5,656 nucleotides of DNA from Porticoccus sp. (lineage in GTDB: Bacteria; Pseudomonadota; Gammaproteobacteria; Pseudomonadales; Porticoccaceae). This document shows positions 1 through 5,463 of the stretch, one piece after another; the stretch's first letter is position 1, and each line of letters starts with the position of its first letter. The stretch lies in the NCBI GenBank assembly GCA_002685455.1, contig NYXF01000060.1, positions 24,152 to 29,807 of the forward strand, in the 5' to 3' direction. Under the pieces are notes generated by a model. That model was not told the DNA's origin. It did not search any database and saw only the letters and a program-made list of their open reading frames with translations. The position numbers were made by a program, and so were the translations under genes.

Positions 1-429
1 AGAGCACTCTATGCAACATATATTAGTTATTTACCAGCTTCTAGATTTATTTATGACTTAAAAAAACATAGCGATGAGCGCGGTTCTTTTGTTGAGATGT
101 TGAAAACAAAAAATAGTGGGCAATTTTCATATTTTACTGCTCACCCAGGAGTAACTCGAGGGGGACACTACCATCATACAAAAACTGAGAAATTCTTGGT
201 GATTTTTGGTACTGCCCGGTTTAATTTTCGTAACATTAGTACCGGTCAAACATATGAGTTAGTTTGTTCAGGGGAAAAACCACAAATTGTCGAGACAGCA
301 CCGGGATGGACTCATGAAGTTACAAATATTGGTGAAAATTTAATGGTTGCTATGCTTTGGGCAAGCGAAATCTTTGATAGCAATAATGCTGATACTGTAG
401 CATGTGAGGTTTTAAATGAAAAAAATTAA
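1..429 (+). CDS. fnlB: UDP-2-acetamido-2,6-dideoxy-hexulose reductase (FnlB/CapF/WbjC), C-terminal cupin part, 5'-truncated by window
   Basis: The frame is open from the left edge, so this is the last 142 residues of a longer protein, and the ATG at 97 is internal rather than a start. In this family (about 370 residues) an N-terminal SDR domain reduces C4 with NADPH, and a C-terminal cupin domain carries out C3 epimerisation of the 4-keto sugar made by FnlA/CapE. This is the second step from UDP-GlcNAc to UDP-L-FucNAc, in the cytoplasm. Seen here: the conserved SDERGSFVEMLKT segment (residues 24-36 of the visible part) and the cupin metal-site motif TRGGHYHHTKTEKF (52-65). The probable ligands are among H56, H58, H59 and E63, with a further His at H105 in the APGWTHEVTNIG segment. 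The end overlaps the next gene by 14 nt, which implies co-translation. The family call is strong because of the near-signature cupin motif. The reductase half lies upstream and was not seen. The symbol could equally be capF or wbjC. Confidence 0.9.
   Translation, partial: RALYATYISYLPASRFIYDLKKHSDERGSFVEMLKTKNSGQFSYFTAHPGVTRGGHYHHTKTEKFLVIFGTARFNFRNISTGQTYELVCSGEKPQIVETAPGWTHEVTNIGENLMVAMLWASEIFDSNNADTVACEVLNEKN
406..409 (+). promoter_or_regulatory. Ribosome binding site of fnlC, inside the end of fnlB
   Basis: GAGG lies 6 nt before the ATG at 416, within the last codons of fnlB. It supports this start and the 14-nt overlap between the two genes, so translation is probably coupled. Confidence 0.6.
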
Positions 430-1552
430 AGTGATCACTGTTGTTGGTACACGTCCGGAAATCATACGTTTGTCTCGAATAATTCCAGCACTTGACAAGT
501 ATTGTGAGCATACACTAGTCCATACGGATCAGAACTACGATATAAATTTAAACCAAGTATTTTTTGATGACCTTAGTATACGTAAACCTGATCATTTCTT
601 AAACAGCGCCAAAGATAGTATTGGGCCAGCTAATACAATTGGAAATATAATCATTAAGATTGATGAAATACTGCAGGAAATACAACCAGATGCTATGTTG
701 GTGCTGGGAGACACAAACAGTTGTTTGTCGGTTATCCCTGCAAAACGGAGAAAGATTCCGATTTTTCATATGGAGGCCGGTAACCGCTGTTTTGATATGC
801 GAGTTCCCGAGGAAACTAATCGCCGTATAGTCGATCATACTGCTGACATTAATTTAACTTATAGTAACATTGCTAGAGAGCATCTGATGAGAGAGGGTAT
901 CTCTGCTGATTGCATCATTAGGACTGGAAGTCCAATGCATGAAGTATTAAATTATAATATGCAGAAAATAGAGTCGTCTAATATCCTCTCTCGGTTAAAT
1001 ATAACTAAAAATAAATATTTTGCTGTAAGCTTTCATCGTGAAGAGAATATAGAGCCTGAAAAGTCTTTTAATAGACTGGTAGTTATTTTGAATTCTCTTG
1101 CAAATGATTATAGTTTACCTGTCATCGTATCAACGCATCCAAGAACTAGAAAAAAATTAGATGACCTTAACGTAAAATTTAATTCATTAATTAAATTTGA
1201 GAAGCCAATGGGTTACCATGATTATATTCATCTACAAATGAATGCAAAGGCAGTTTTGTCAGACAGCGGAACAATTACCGAAGAATCTTCAATACTAAAT
1301 TTCCCTGCATTGAATATTAGAGAAGCGCATGAGCGCCCAGAAGGAATGGAAGAAGCTGCCGTAATGATGGTTGGATTGGAGATAGATAGGGTGAGACAAG
1401 CACTTGCTATACTTGAACATCAGTCACGCGGCCAAGATAGGATTTTGGGGTCGGTAAATGAGTATATGACTAAAAATGTAAGTCAAAAAATTGTGCGTAT
1501 TATTCATAGTTATACAGATTATGTTAATCGAGTCGTATGGAAGAAATACTGA
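416..1552 (+). CDS. fnlC: UDP-N-acetyl-sugar 2-epimerase for UDP-L-FucNAc synthesis (FnlC/WbjD/CapG)
   Basis: This 378-residue protein is of the non-hydrolysing UDP-GlcNAc 2-epimerase (WecB-like, GT-B fold) family. In the Fnl/Wbj/Cap pathway this enzyme converts UDP-N-acetyl-L-pneumosamine to UDP-L-FucNAc in the cytoplasm. Visible motifs are GTRPEIIR (11-18) in the first Rossmann half, LGDTNS (97-102, D99), HMEAGNR (118-124, E120), VPEETNRR (130-137), FHREEN (206-211, H207), STHPR (239-243) and SDSGTITEES (282-291). The REAHERPEGMEEAAVMMVG stretch (302-320) resembles the WbjD/FnlC branch rather than WecB, where the equivalent region differs. Length matches family members of about 375 residues. 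The start has a good GAGG site 6 nt upstream, and the preceding gene encodes the previous pathway step. A general UDP-GlcNAc/ManNAc epimerase role is the alternative, but the neighbours make it less likely. The symbol could equally be wbjD or capG. Confidence 0.93.
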   Translation: MKKIKVITVVGTRPEIIRLSRIIPALDKYCEHTLVHTDQNYDINLNQVFFDDLSIRKPDHFLNSAKDSIGPANTIGNIIIKIDEILQEIQPDAMLVLGDTNSCLSVIPAKRRKIPIFHMEAGNRCFDMRVPEETNRRIVDHTADINLTYSNIAREHLMREGISADCIIRTGSPMHEVLNYNMQKIESSNILSRLNITKNKYFAVSFHREENIEPEKSFNRLVVILNSLANDYSLPVIVSTHPRTRKKLDDLNVKFNSLIKFEKPMGYHDYIHLQMNAKAVLSDSGTITEESSILNFPALNIREAHERPEGMEEAAVMMVGLEIDRVRQALAILEHQSRGQDRILGSVNEYMTKNVSQKIVRIIHSYTDYVNRVVWKKY

Positions 1553-1555
1553 TAA

Positions 1556-2800
1556 ATGCGAATACTGATCGTTACTCAATATTTTTGGCCTGAAAATTTC
1601 AGAATCAATGATCTAGTCTCAGAGCTTAAGAATCGCGGACACAAATTAACTGTTTTGACAGGTAAACCAAATTATCCATCTGGAAAAATTTTTCCTGAAT
1701 TTCTTGATCAGCCAAGTGAATACCGAGAATATCGTGGTGCTGAGGTCATTCGAGTACCTATGTTATCGAGATCATCAGGTTTTTTTCGACTAAGCTTGAA
1801 TTATTTGAGTTTTTTAATTGGAGCAATACTTTGGGGTACTTGGAGCCTACGAAAAAAATCATTCGATTTAGTTTTTGTCTACGGCCCCTCTCCGATAATA
1901 GTAGCATTGCCAGCTATCTTATTGGCTCGAATAAAAAGAATCCCTATTGTTTTTTGGGTGCTTGATCTCTGGCCTGAATCACTGTCTGCCGTCGGCGCTG
2001 TTCGATCAAAAACAATTTTAAAATTAGTTGGTTCTTTAGTGGGTTATATTTATAAACACTGCACACTGGTCTTAGGACAGTCACAATCTTTTATTAATCA
2101 AATTGCTATTTATTGTAAGGATAAAACGAAAATACGTTATTATCCTAGCTGGGCTGAAAATTTATTTGATACTAAGTCTCCCAAAGCACCGGAAGTTCCT
2201 ATTAAAACTAACTCATTTGACATAGTTTTCGCTGGAAATATTGGAGACTCTCAGGATATGCCAGCAATTCTTGATGCTGCAGAAATACTTAAATATAAAA
2301 ACAATGTACGCTGGTTGATAATTGGTGATGGTCGAAAGTATAAATGGTTACAATTAGAGGTCAAACGGCGAAAATTGCAAAAAGAAGTATTAATTCTTGG
2401 TCGATATCCAATTGATCGTATGCCATCATTTTATGCACACGCAGATGTTTTGCTTGTTACTTTAAAAAAAGATCCAGTATTTTCATTAACCATTCCCGCA
2501 AAACTTCAATCTTACTTAATGGCTGGTATACCAGTGTTAGGGATGCTTGATGGAGAGGGAGCGAACCTAATCTTAAACGCAAGGGCTGGTATACCTTCTC
2601 CAGCTGGAGATTCAAGAGCATTAGCGTCGTCTGTCCTTGAGATGATGACAAAAAGCCCATCAGAAAGAAGCAAGATGGGAAGAAAAGGATGTGAATATAT
2701 TAAAAAAGAGTTTGATAGAGGTGCTCTTATTTCTACTTTAGAAAATTTCTTGAATGAAGCTGTTCAAAAATATAAAGAAAAAACTATTATAAAAAGGTAA
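1556..2800 (+). CDS. wbuB: GT4 glycosyltransferase, WbuB-like (putative L-FucNAc transferase)
   Basis: This 414-residue GT-B glycosyltransferase is expected to transfer L-FucNAc from UDP-L-FucNAc to a lipid-linked oligosaccharide on the cytoplasmic face of the inner membrane. The N-terminal acceptor domain starts MRILIVTQYFWPENFRINDL, typical of WbuB, and continues with TGKPNYPSG (35-43), a hydrophobic stretch at about 84-98 that may seat the protein on the membrane, and DLWPES (137-142). The C-terminal nucleotide-binding domain shows FAGNIGDSQD (225-234), IIGDGR (255-260), PAKLQSYLMAGIPVL (314-328) and DGEGAN (332-337). In place of the classic E-x7-E of GT4 enzymes it carries the PAKLQSY form seen in WbuB-type proteins. 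The ATG follows the fnlC TGA by only 3 nt. The nearest SD-like bases (GGAAGA, 1539-1544) are rather far upstream, so coupling to fnlC translation is likely. The substrate is inferred from adjacency to fnlB-fnlC and WbuB likeness; the linkage and acceptor cannot be told. Confidence 0.85.
   Translation: MRILIVTQYFWPENFRINDLVSELKNRGHKLTVLTGKPNYPSGKIFPEFLDQPSEYREYRGAEVIRVPMLSRSSGFFRLSLNYLSFLIGAILWGTWSLRKKSFDLVFVYGPSPIIVALPAILLARIKRIPIVFWVLDLWPESLSAVGAVRSKTILKLVGSLVGYIYKHCTLVLGQSQSFINQIAIYCKDKTKIRYYPSWAENLFDTKSPKAPEVPIKTNSFDIVFAGNIGDSQDMPAILDAAEILKYKNNVRWLIIGDGRKYKWLQLEVKRRKLQKEVLILGRYPIDRMPSFYAHADVLLVTLKKDPVFSLTIPAKLQSYLMAGIPVLGMLDGEGANLILNARAGIPSPAGDSRALASSVLEMMTKSPSERSKMGRKGCEYIKKEFDRGALISTLENFLNEAVQKYKEKTIIKR
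2793..2798 (+). promoter_or_regulatory. Ribosome binding site deciding a TTG start for the wbpM-like gene
   Basis: AAAGGT overlaps the wbuB stop codon and lies 6-7 nt before the TTG at 2805. The next in-frame ATG (2886) has no comparable site and would remove the conserved LPRYAK segment before the first membrane helix. This site therefore supports TTG as the start. Confidence 0.6.
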
Positions 2801-2804
2801 ATTA

Positions 2805-4784
2805 TTGTCGTACTCAGATAAATTAATTAAATATAGTAGAATCTCTTCTAAGCCAATATTAGCACTTCCCCGTTATGCTAAGCTTATGATTGCTATAAGC
2901 GTCGATATAAATCTATGTATTATGACCCTTTGGCTCGCACTTTATTTGCGGTCAGGTGAGTTTGTCATGTTATCTGGGGAGGTTTTTTTTGGCGCGGTAA
3001 TATCGATATTAATCGCTCTCCCAATTTTTTTCATTCTAGGATTGTATAAAACAATTTTTCGATATTCTGGGATAGCAGCTGTCTTGAGTATATCTCGAGC
3101 TCTAATCATATATGGATTACTTTTTTTTGTAGTAGTTATGGTGATTGGAATTCCAAATATTCCCCGAACAATTGGAATTATTCAGCCATTGTTACTATTT
3201 TTCGCAATAGGGGGCTCAAGAGCAGTAGCAAAATATTGGTTAGGTGGCTCTTTGAGGGCTCAATTGCTGTCTTCATCTATACCAAAAGCTCTTGTTTACG
3301 GTGCAGGTGTTGCTGGAAGGCAACTTGTATCTTCGCTAAAAAATAGTTACGAGATACAGTTAGTCGGATTTTTAGATGATGACGATCGATTGTTTGGCCA
3401 TATTTTAAATGGACAGCCTATTTTCCCCCCAAACGACTTAGCCAGCTTAATTTTGTCAAAGGGAGTGACATATATTCTTTTAGCCATCCCATCTGAAAGT
3501 GATCAAACCCGTAACAAAATTTTAAAAAAATTACGTAAGCATAAAGTCACAATTAAAACCCTACCTAGATCGTCTGATCTCATTCGAGGTGAGGTAAATT
3601 CTTCAGATCTTCGTGAGCTTGATATTGACGAGTTATTAGCAAGAGACACCGTTTTACCAAGTCATATCTTGCTTTCAAAAAATATAGAATCAAAAGTAAT
3701 TTTAGTGACCGGTGCGGGCGGCTCAATTGGAAGCGAGCTATGCAGACAGATTGTCAAACTTAAACCTAAAAAATTACTGTTACTTGATATAAGTGAATAT
3801 AGTCTTTATAAAATATATAGGCAACTAGAGTCTATTATAGAAAAATCCAATGAGCCCTCTGATTTGATTATTCCTTTACTTGCCTCAGTTCAGGATGAAG
3901 ATAGGATCACGGAGATTGTAGATGCGTGGAGGCCTGATACTGTTTTTCATGCCGCCGCCTATAAGCATACTCCTTTAATAGAACAAAATTTAGTAGAAGG
4001 AGTAAAAAATAATGTCATTGGTACGCTTATAATTGCTCAAATTTCAATGGAAAAAAATGTATCTAACTTTATATTGATTTCAACGGATAAAGCAATTAGT
4101 CCAACCAATATAATGGGTGCAAGTAAGCGTTTAGCAGAACTTTGTTTACAGGCATTATCTAACAGTAAAAATAAAAAAGGTAATACCAAATTCACTGCAG
4201 TTAGGTTTGGGGATGTATTAGATTCATCGGAAACAATTATACCAAAGTTTAGAAAACAGATTCTCAATGGAGGGCCAATAACGCTTACACATAAAAATAT
4301 TAGTCGCTTCTTTATGACGATCACAGAAGCTGTTCAGCTATCTATTCAGGCCGGAGCAATGGCTAAAGGGGGAGATATATTCGTATTAGATATGGGCGAG
4401 CGCGTAAAAATTTTAGACTTAGCTTATAAGATGGTTGAGCTATCTGGGGTTTCTATAAAAGATGAAAATAATCCTCATGGCGATATTGAACTCAAAATAA
4501 CAGGACTGCGTCCAGAAGAAAAGTTTTTTGAGGAGTTACAGTTAGGAGTCAAGCCTCAACCAACAGCAAATCCAAAAATCAGCAGAACACAAGATTCATA
4601 CATTGATTGGGAAAAACTGAAAGTAGATTTAGATATGCTGAAGGTCTTACTTAGTAATTCAAATGTCGAAGTAATAAGTACTTTATTGCAAAAACTGGTA
4701 AAGGGTTATAAGCCTAATAGTAAAATTGTTGATTCTGTCTTCACCAAGCAAATAGGACCTTTCAGCAAACAAGATGATACATGA
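2805..4784 (+). CDS. wbpM: WbpM-type membrane-anchored UDP-GlcNAc 4,6-dehydratase (nucleoside-diphosphate sugar epimerase/dehydratase)
   Basis: This protein has 659 residues, close to P. aeruginosa WbpM (about 665). The family converts UDP-D-GlcNAc to UDP-4-keto-6-deoxy-D-GlcNAc, precursor of D-QuiNAc/D-FucNAc and related sugars, at the inner membrane. The N-terminus carries four hydrophobic helices (about 28-48, 60-84, 93-116, 122-142). A first Rossmann domain has YGAGVAGRQL (165-174). The catalytic SDR domain begins with the nucleotide motif TGAGGSIGSEL (302-312) and has HAAAYKHTPLIE (382-393), STDKA (426-430), and M437 and K441 in the place of the usual Tyr-x3-Lys pair, as in WbpM. Translation starts at TTG with AAAGGT upstream, 4 nt after wbuB. 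Oddities: the usually invariant GNVLGSSGSV reads GDVLDSSETI (469-478), and GLRPGEK reads GLRPEEK (567-573), so activity could be altered. It is the last gene before a strong terminator. Family membership is certain; the exact activity and whether it is functional are not. Confidence 0.92.
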   Translation: MSYSDKLIKYSRISSKPILALPRYAKLMIAISVDINLCIMTLWLALYLRSGEFVMLSGEVFFGAVISILIALPIFFILGLYKTIFRYSGIAAVLSISRALIIYGLLFFVVVMVIGIPNIPRTIGIIQPLLLFFAIGGSRAVAKYWLGGSLRAQLLSSSIPKALVYGAGVAGRQLVSSLKNSYEIQLVGFLDDDDRLFGHILNGQPIFPPNDLASLILSKGVTYILLAIPSESDQTRNKILKKLRKHKVTIKTLPRSSDLIRGEVNSSDLRELDIDELLARDTVLPSHILLSKNIESKVILVTGAGGSIGSELCRQIVKLKPKKLLLLDISEYSLYKIYRQLESIIEKSNEPSDLIIPLLASVQDEDRITEIVDAWRPDTVFHAAAYKHTPLIEQNLVEGVKNNVIGTLIIAQISMEKNVSNFILISTDKAISPTNIMGASKRLAELCLQALSNSKNKKGNTKFTAVRFGDVLDSSETIIPKFRKQILNGGPITLTHKNISRFFMTITEAVQLSIQAGAMAKGGDIFVLDMGERVKILDLAYKMVELSGVSIKDENNPHGDIELKITGLRPEEKFFEELQLGVKPQPTANPKISRTQDSYIDWEKLKVDLDMLKVLLSNSNVEVISTLLQKLVKGYKPNSKIVDSVFTKQIGPFSKQDDT

Positions 4785-4806
4785 TCACCATTAAATTATT
4801 TTCTTT

Positions 4807-4843
4807 AACCCTGTTTCTCTTATAAGAATACAGGGTTTTTTTT
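4807..4843 (+). terminator. Intrinsic terminator of the polysaccharide operon
   Basis: A perfect 8-bp stem pairs AACCCTGT (4807-4814) with ACAGGGTT (4830-4837). A possible inner pairing TTCT/AGAA extends it with a bulge, and it is followed by a run of eight T (4836-4843). It lies 22 nt after the wbpM-like stop. The T run is only on the + strand side, so it terminates rightward transcription. Confidence 0.9.
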
Positions 4844-4852
4844 AGCCTCTAG

Positions 4853-4880
4853 TTTGCTCAAAATAAAGAAAAGATGTTAT
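4853..4880 (+). promoter_or_regulatory. Possible promoter of the rfaH-like gene
   Basis: TTTGCT (4853-4858) and TGTTAT (4875-4880) form a weak sigma-70-like pair with 16 nt between them, in the short AT-rich gap between the terminator and the rfaH-like start. The gene needs a promoter of its own because a strong terminator precedes it, but the match is poor and other placements are possible. If it is real, the leader would be about 35-40 nt and the ATG at 4874 would be too close to be used. Confidence 0.3.
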
Positions 4881-4913
4881 CGTGTACAAAATTTTTTTAT
4901 TTAAATTCAATAA

Positions 4914-4919
4914 AGGTGA
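4914..4919 (+). promoter_or_regulatory. Ribosome binding site of the rfaH-like gene
   Basis: AGGTGA, a near-consensus Shine-Dalgarno, ends 5 nt before the ATG at 4925. It selects this start over the in-frame ATG at 4874, which has only A-rich sequence upstream. Its last base is the first base of the hairpin stem around the start codon. Confidence 0.75.
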
Positions 4920-4933
4920 TCGATATGATCGAT
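4919..4933 (+). repeat. Perfect 6-bp inverted repeat with the start codon as loop
   Basis: ATCGAT (4919-4924), ATG (4925-4927), ATCGAT (4928-4933). In RNA this folds as a 6-bp stem whose 3-nt loop is exactly the start codon of the rfaH-like gene. A G-U pair (4918/4934) could extend it. The same bases form a direct repeat of TGATCGAT (4917-4924 and 4926-4933). The repeat is certain; an effect on translation is inference. Confidence 0.6.
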
Positions 4934-5425
4934 TCAGATTGGCTAGTTGTTATGACCAAGCCAAGAATGGAAACCGAAGCAAAGGAGCATTTAGCTGCCC
5001 AGCTTATTGAGGTTTACCTGCCTTTATGGAAAGAGCTGAAAAGACGAAAAGGTGCTTGGCAGACAACTATCTCTGCTATGTTTCCCCGTTATTTGTTTGT
5101 CAGAAAATCTTACAGGGACCAATCTTTATCATCAATTCGGTCTACTCGTGGAGTAAGTAGACTAGTGCATTTTGGAAAAGATCCAGCATGGGCAAGCGAT
5201 AAACTAATCAACGATATACGTAATTTCGAGGCTTCACAGCTTAATTATTTGGATCAACTCAAACCTTTTAAAAAGGGAGATCGGGTAATAGTATTAGATG
5301 GACCATTTAAGGGCGTGTCAGCAGAGGTATTCTCATCAGACCAAGAGCGCGTGTTATTAATGTTACAAGTACTGGGGGATAACCAAAAAATTGAATTTTC
5401 AACAGGAATTTGTCAAATTTGTTGA
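4925..5425 (+). CDS. rfaH: RfaH-like transcription antiterminator (NusG family)
   Basis: The protein has 166 residues from the ATG at 4925, close to E. coli RfaH (162). The family binds RNA polymerase at ops-marked pauses, suppresses pausing and Rho termination, and recruits ribosomes on long polysaccharide and LPS operons. The N-terminal NGN domain (about 4-100) starts DWLVVMTKPRME and contains MFPRYLFV (52-59) and STRGVSRLVHFG (73-84), both typical. A linker leads to a C-terminal KOW domain with KKGDRVIVLDGPFKGV (116-131). The start was chosen for its AGGTGA site and because it gives the usual short lead before the conserved Trp. The ATG at 4874 would add 17 residues with no family likeness. 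Differences from E. coli RfaH: the H65-T68 stretch reads SLSS (67-70), and the residue near E48 is Ala while the R138 counterpart (R142) is kept. It stands alone between a terminator and a convergent gene. A distinct NusG paralogue, rather than the RfaH orthologue, is possible. Confidence 0.87.
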   Translation: MIDSDWLVVMTKPRMETEAKEHLAAQLIEVYLPLWKELKRRKGAWQTTISAMFPRYLFVRKSYRDQSLSSIRSTRGVSRLVHFGKDPAWASDKLINDIRNFEASQLNYLDQLKPFKKGDRVIVLDGPFKGVSAEVFSSDQERVLLMLQVLGDNQKIEFSTGICQIC

Positions 5426-5426
5426 C

Positions 5427-5452
5427 GATCAGTAACTAATTCCTTAGTGATC
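5427..5452. repeat. Imperfect inverted repeat between convergent genes
   Basis: GATCA (5427-5431) plus CTAA (5436-5439) pairs with TTAGTGATC (5444-5452) around a TTCC loop, leaving a 4-nt bulge (5432-5435). It begins 2 nt after the rfaH-like stop and ends 11 nt before the stop of the opposing gene. It has no T run on either side and is AT-rich, so a terminator role is only a possibility. Confidence 0.35.
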
Positions 5453-5463
5453 ATTAGCACTAT

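Noticed and set aside
97..99. ATG that could be read as the start of a 110-residue cupin protein
   Set aside because: The same frame stays open to position 1, and the residues before it (SDERGSFVE) belong to the conserved family sequence, so the gene is cut by the window edge rather than starting here.
599..838. Minus-strand open frame opposite fnlC
   Set aside because: It lies fully within a conserved coding gene, has no family-like motif and no ribosome site of note; it is a shadow frame.
1078..1088. GGTAG-containing site resembling the ops element for RfaH
   Set aside because: It matches only GGTAG and misses the leading GGC and the conserved T. It is inside fnlC, far from a promoter-proximal leader. 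No convincing ops or JUMPStart sequence was seen in the window.
2457..2660. Minus-strand open frame opposite the glycosyltransferase gene
   Set aside because: It is short, composed of low-complexity Leu/Gln/Ser-rich residues, and opposite the conserved nucleotide-binding domain; it is a shadow frame.
4037..4324. Minus-strand open frame opposite the wbpM-like catalytic domain
   Set aside because: The + strand here encodes recognisable SDR motifs, and the reverse frame shows no domain.
4874..4924. Upstream in-frame ATG giving a 183-residue RfaH-like protein
   Set aside because: It lacks a good ribosome site and would overlap the likely -10 region, and the added 17 residues do not resemble the family. 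The ATG at 4925 has AGGTGA at proper distance.
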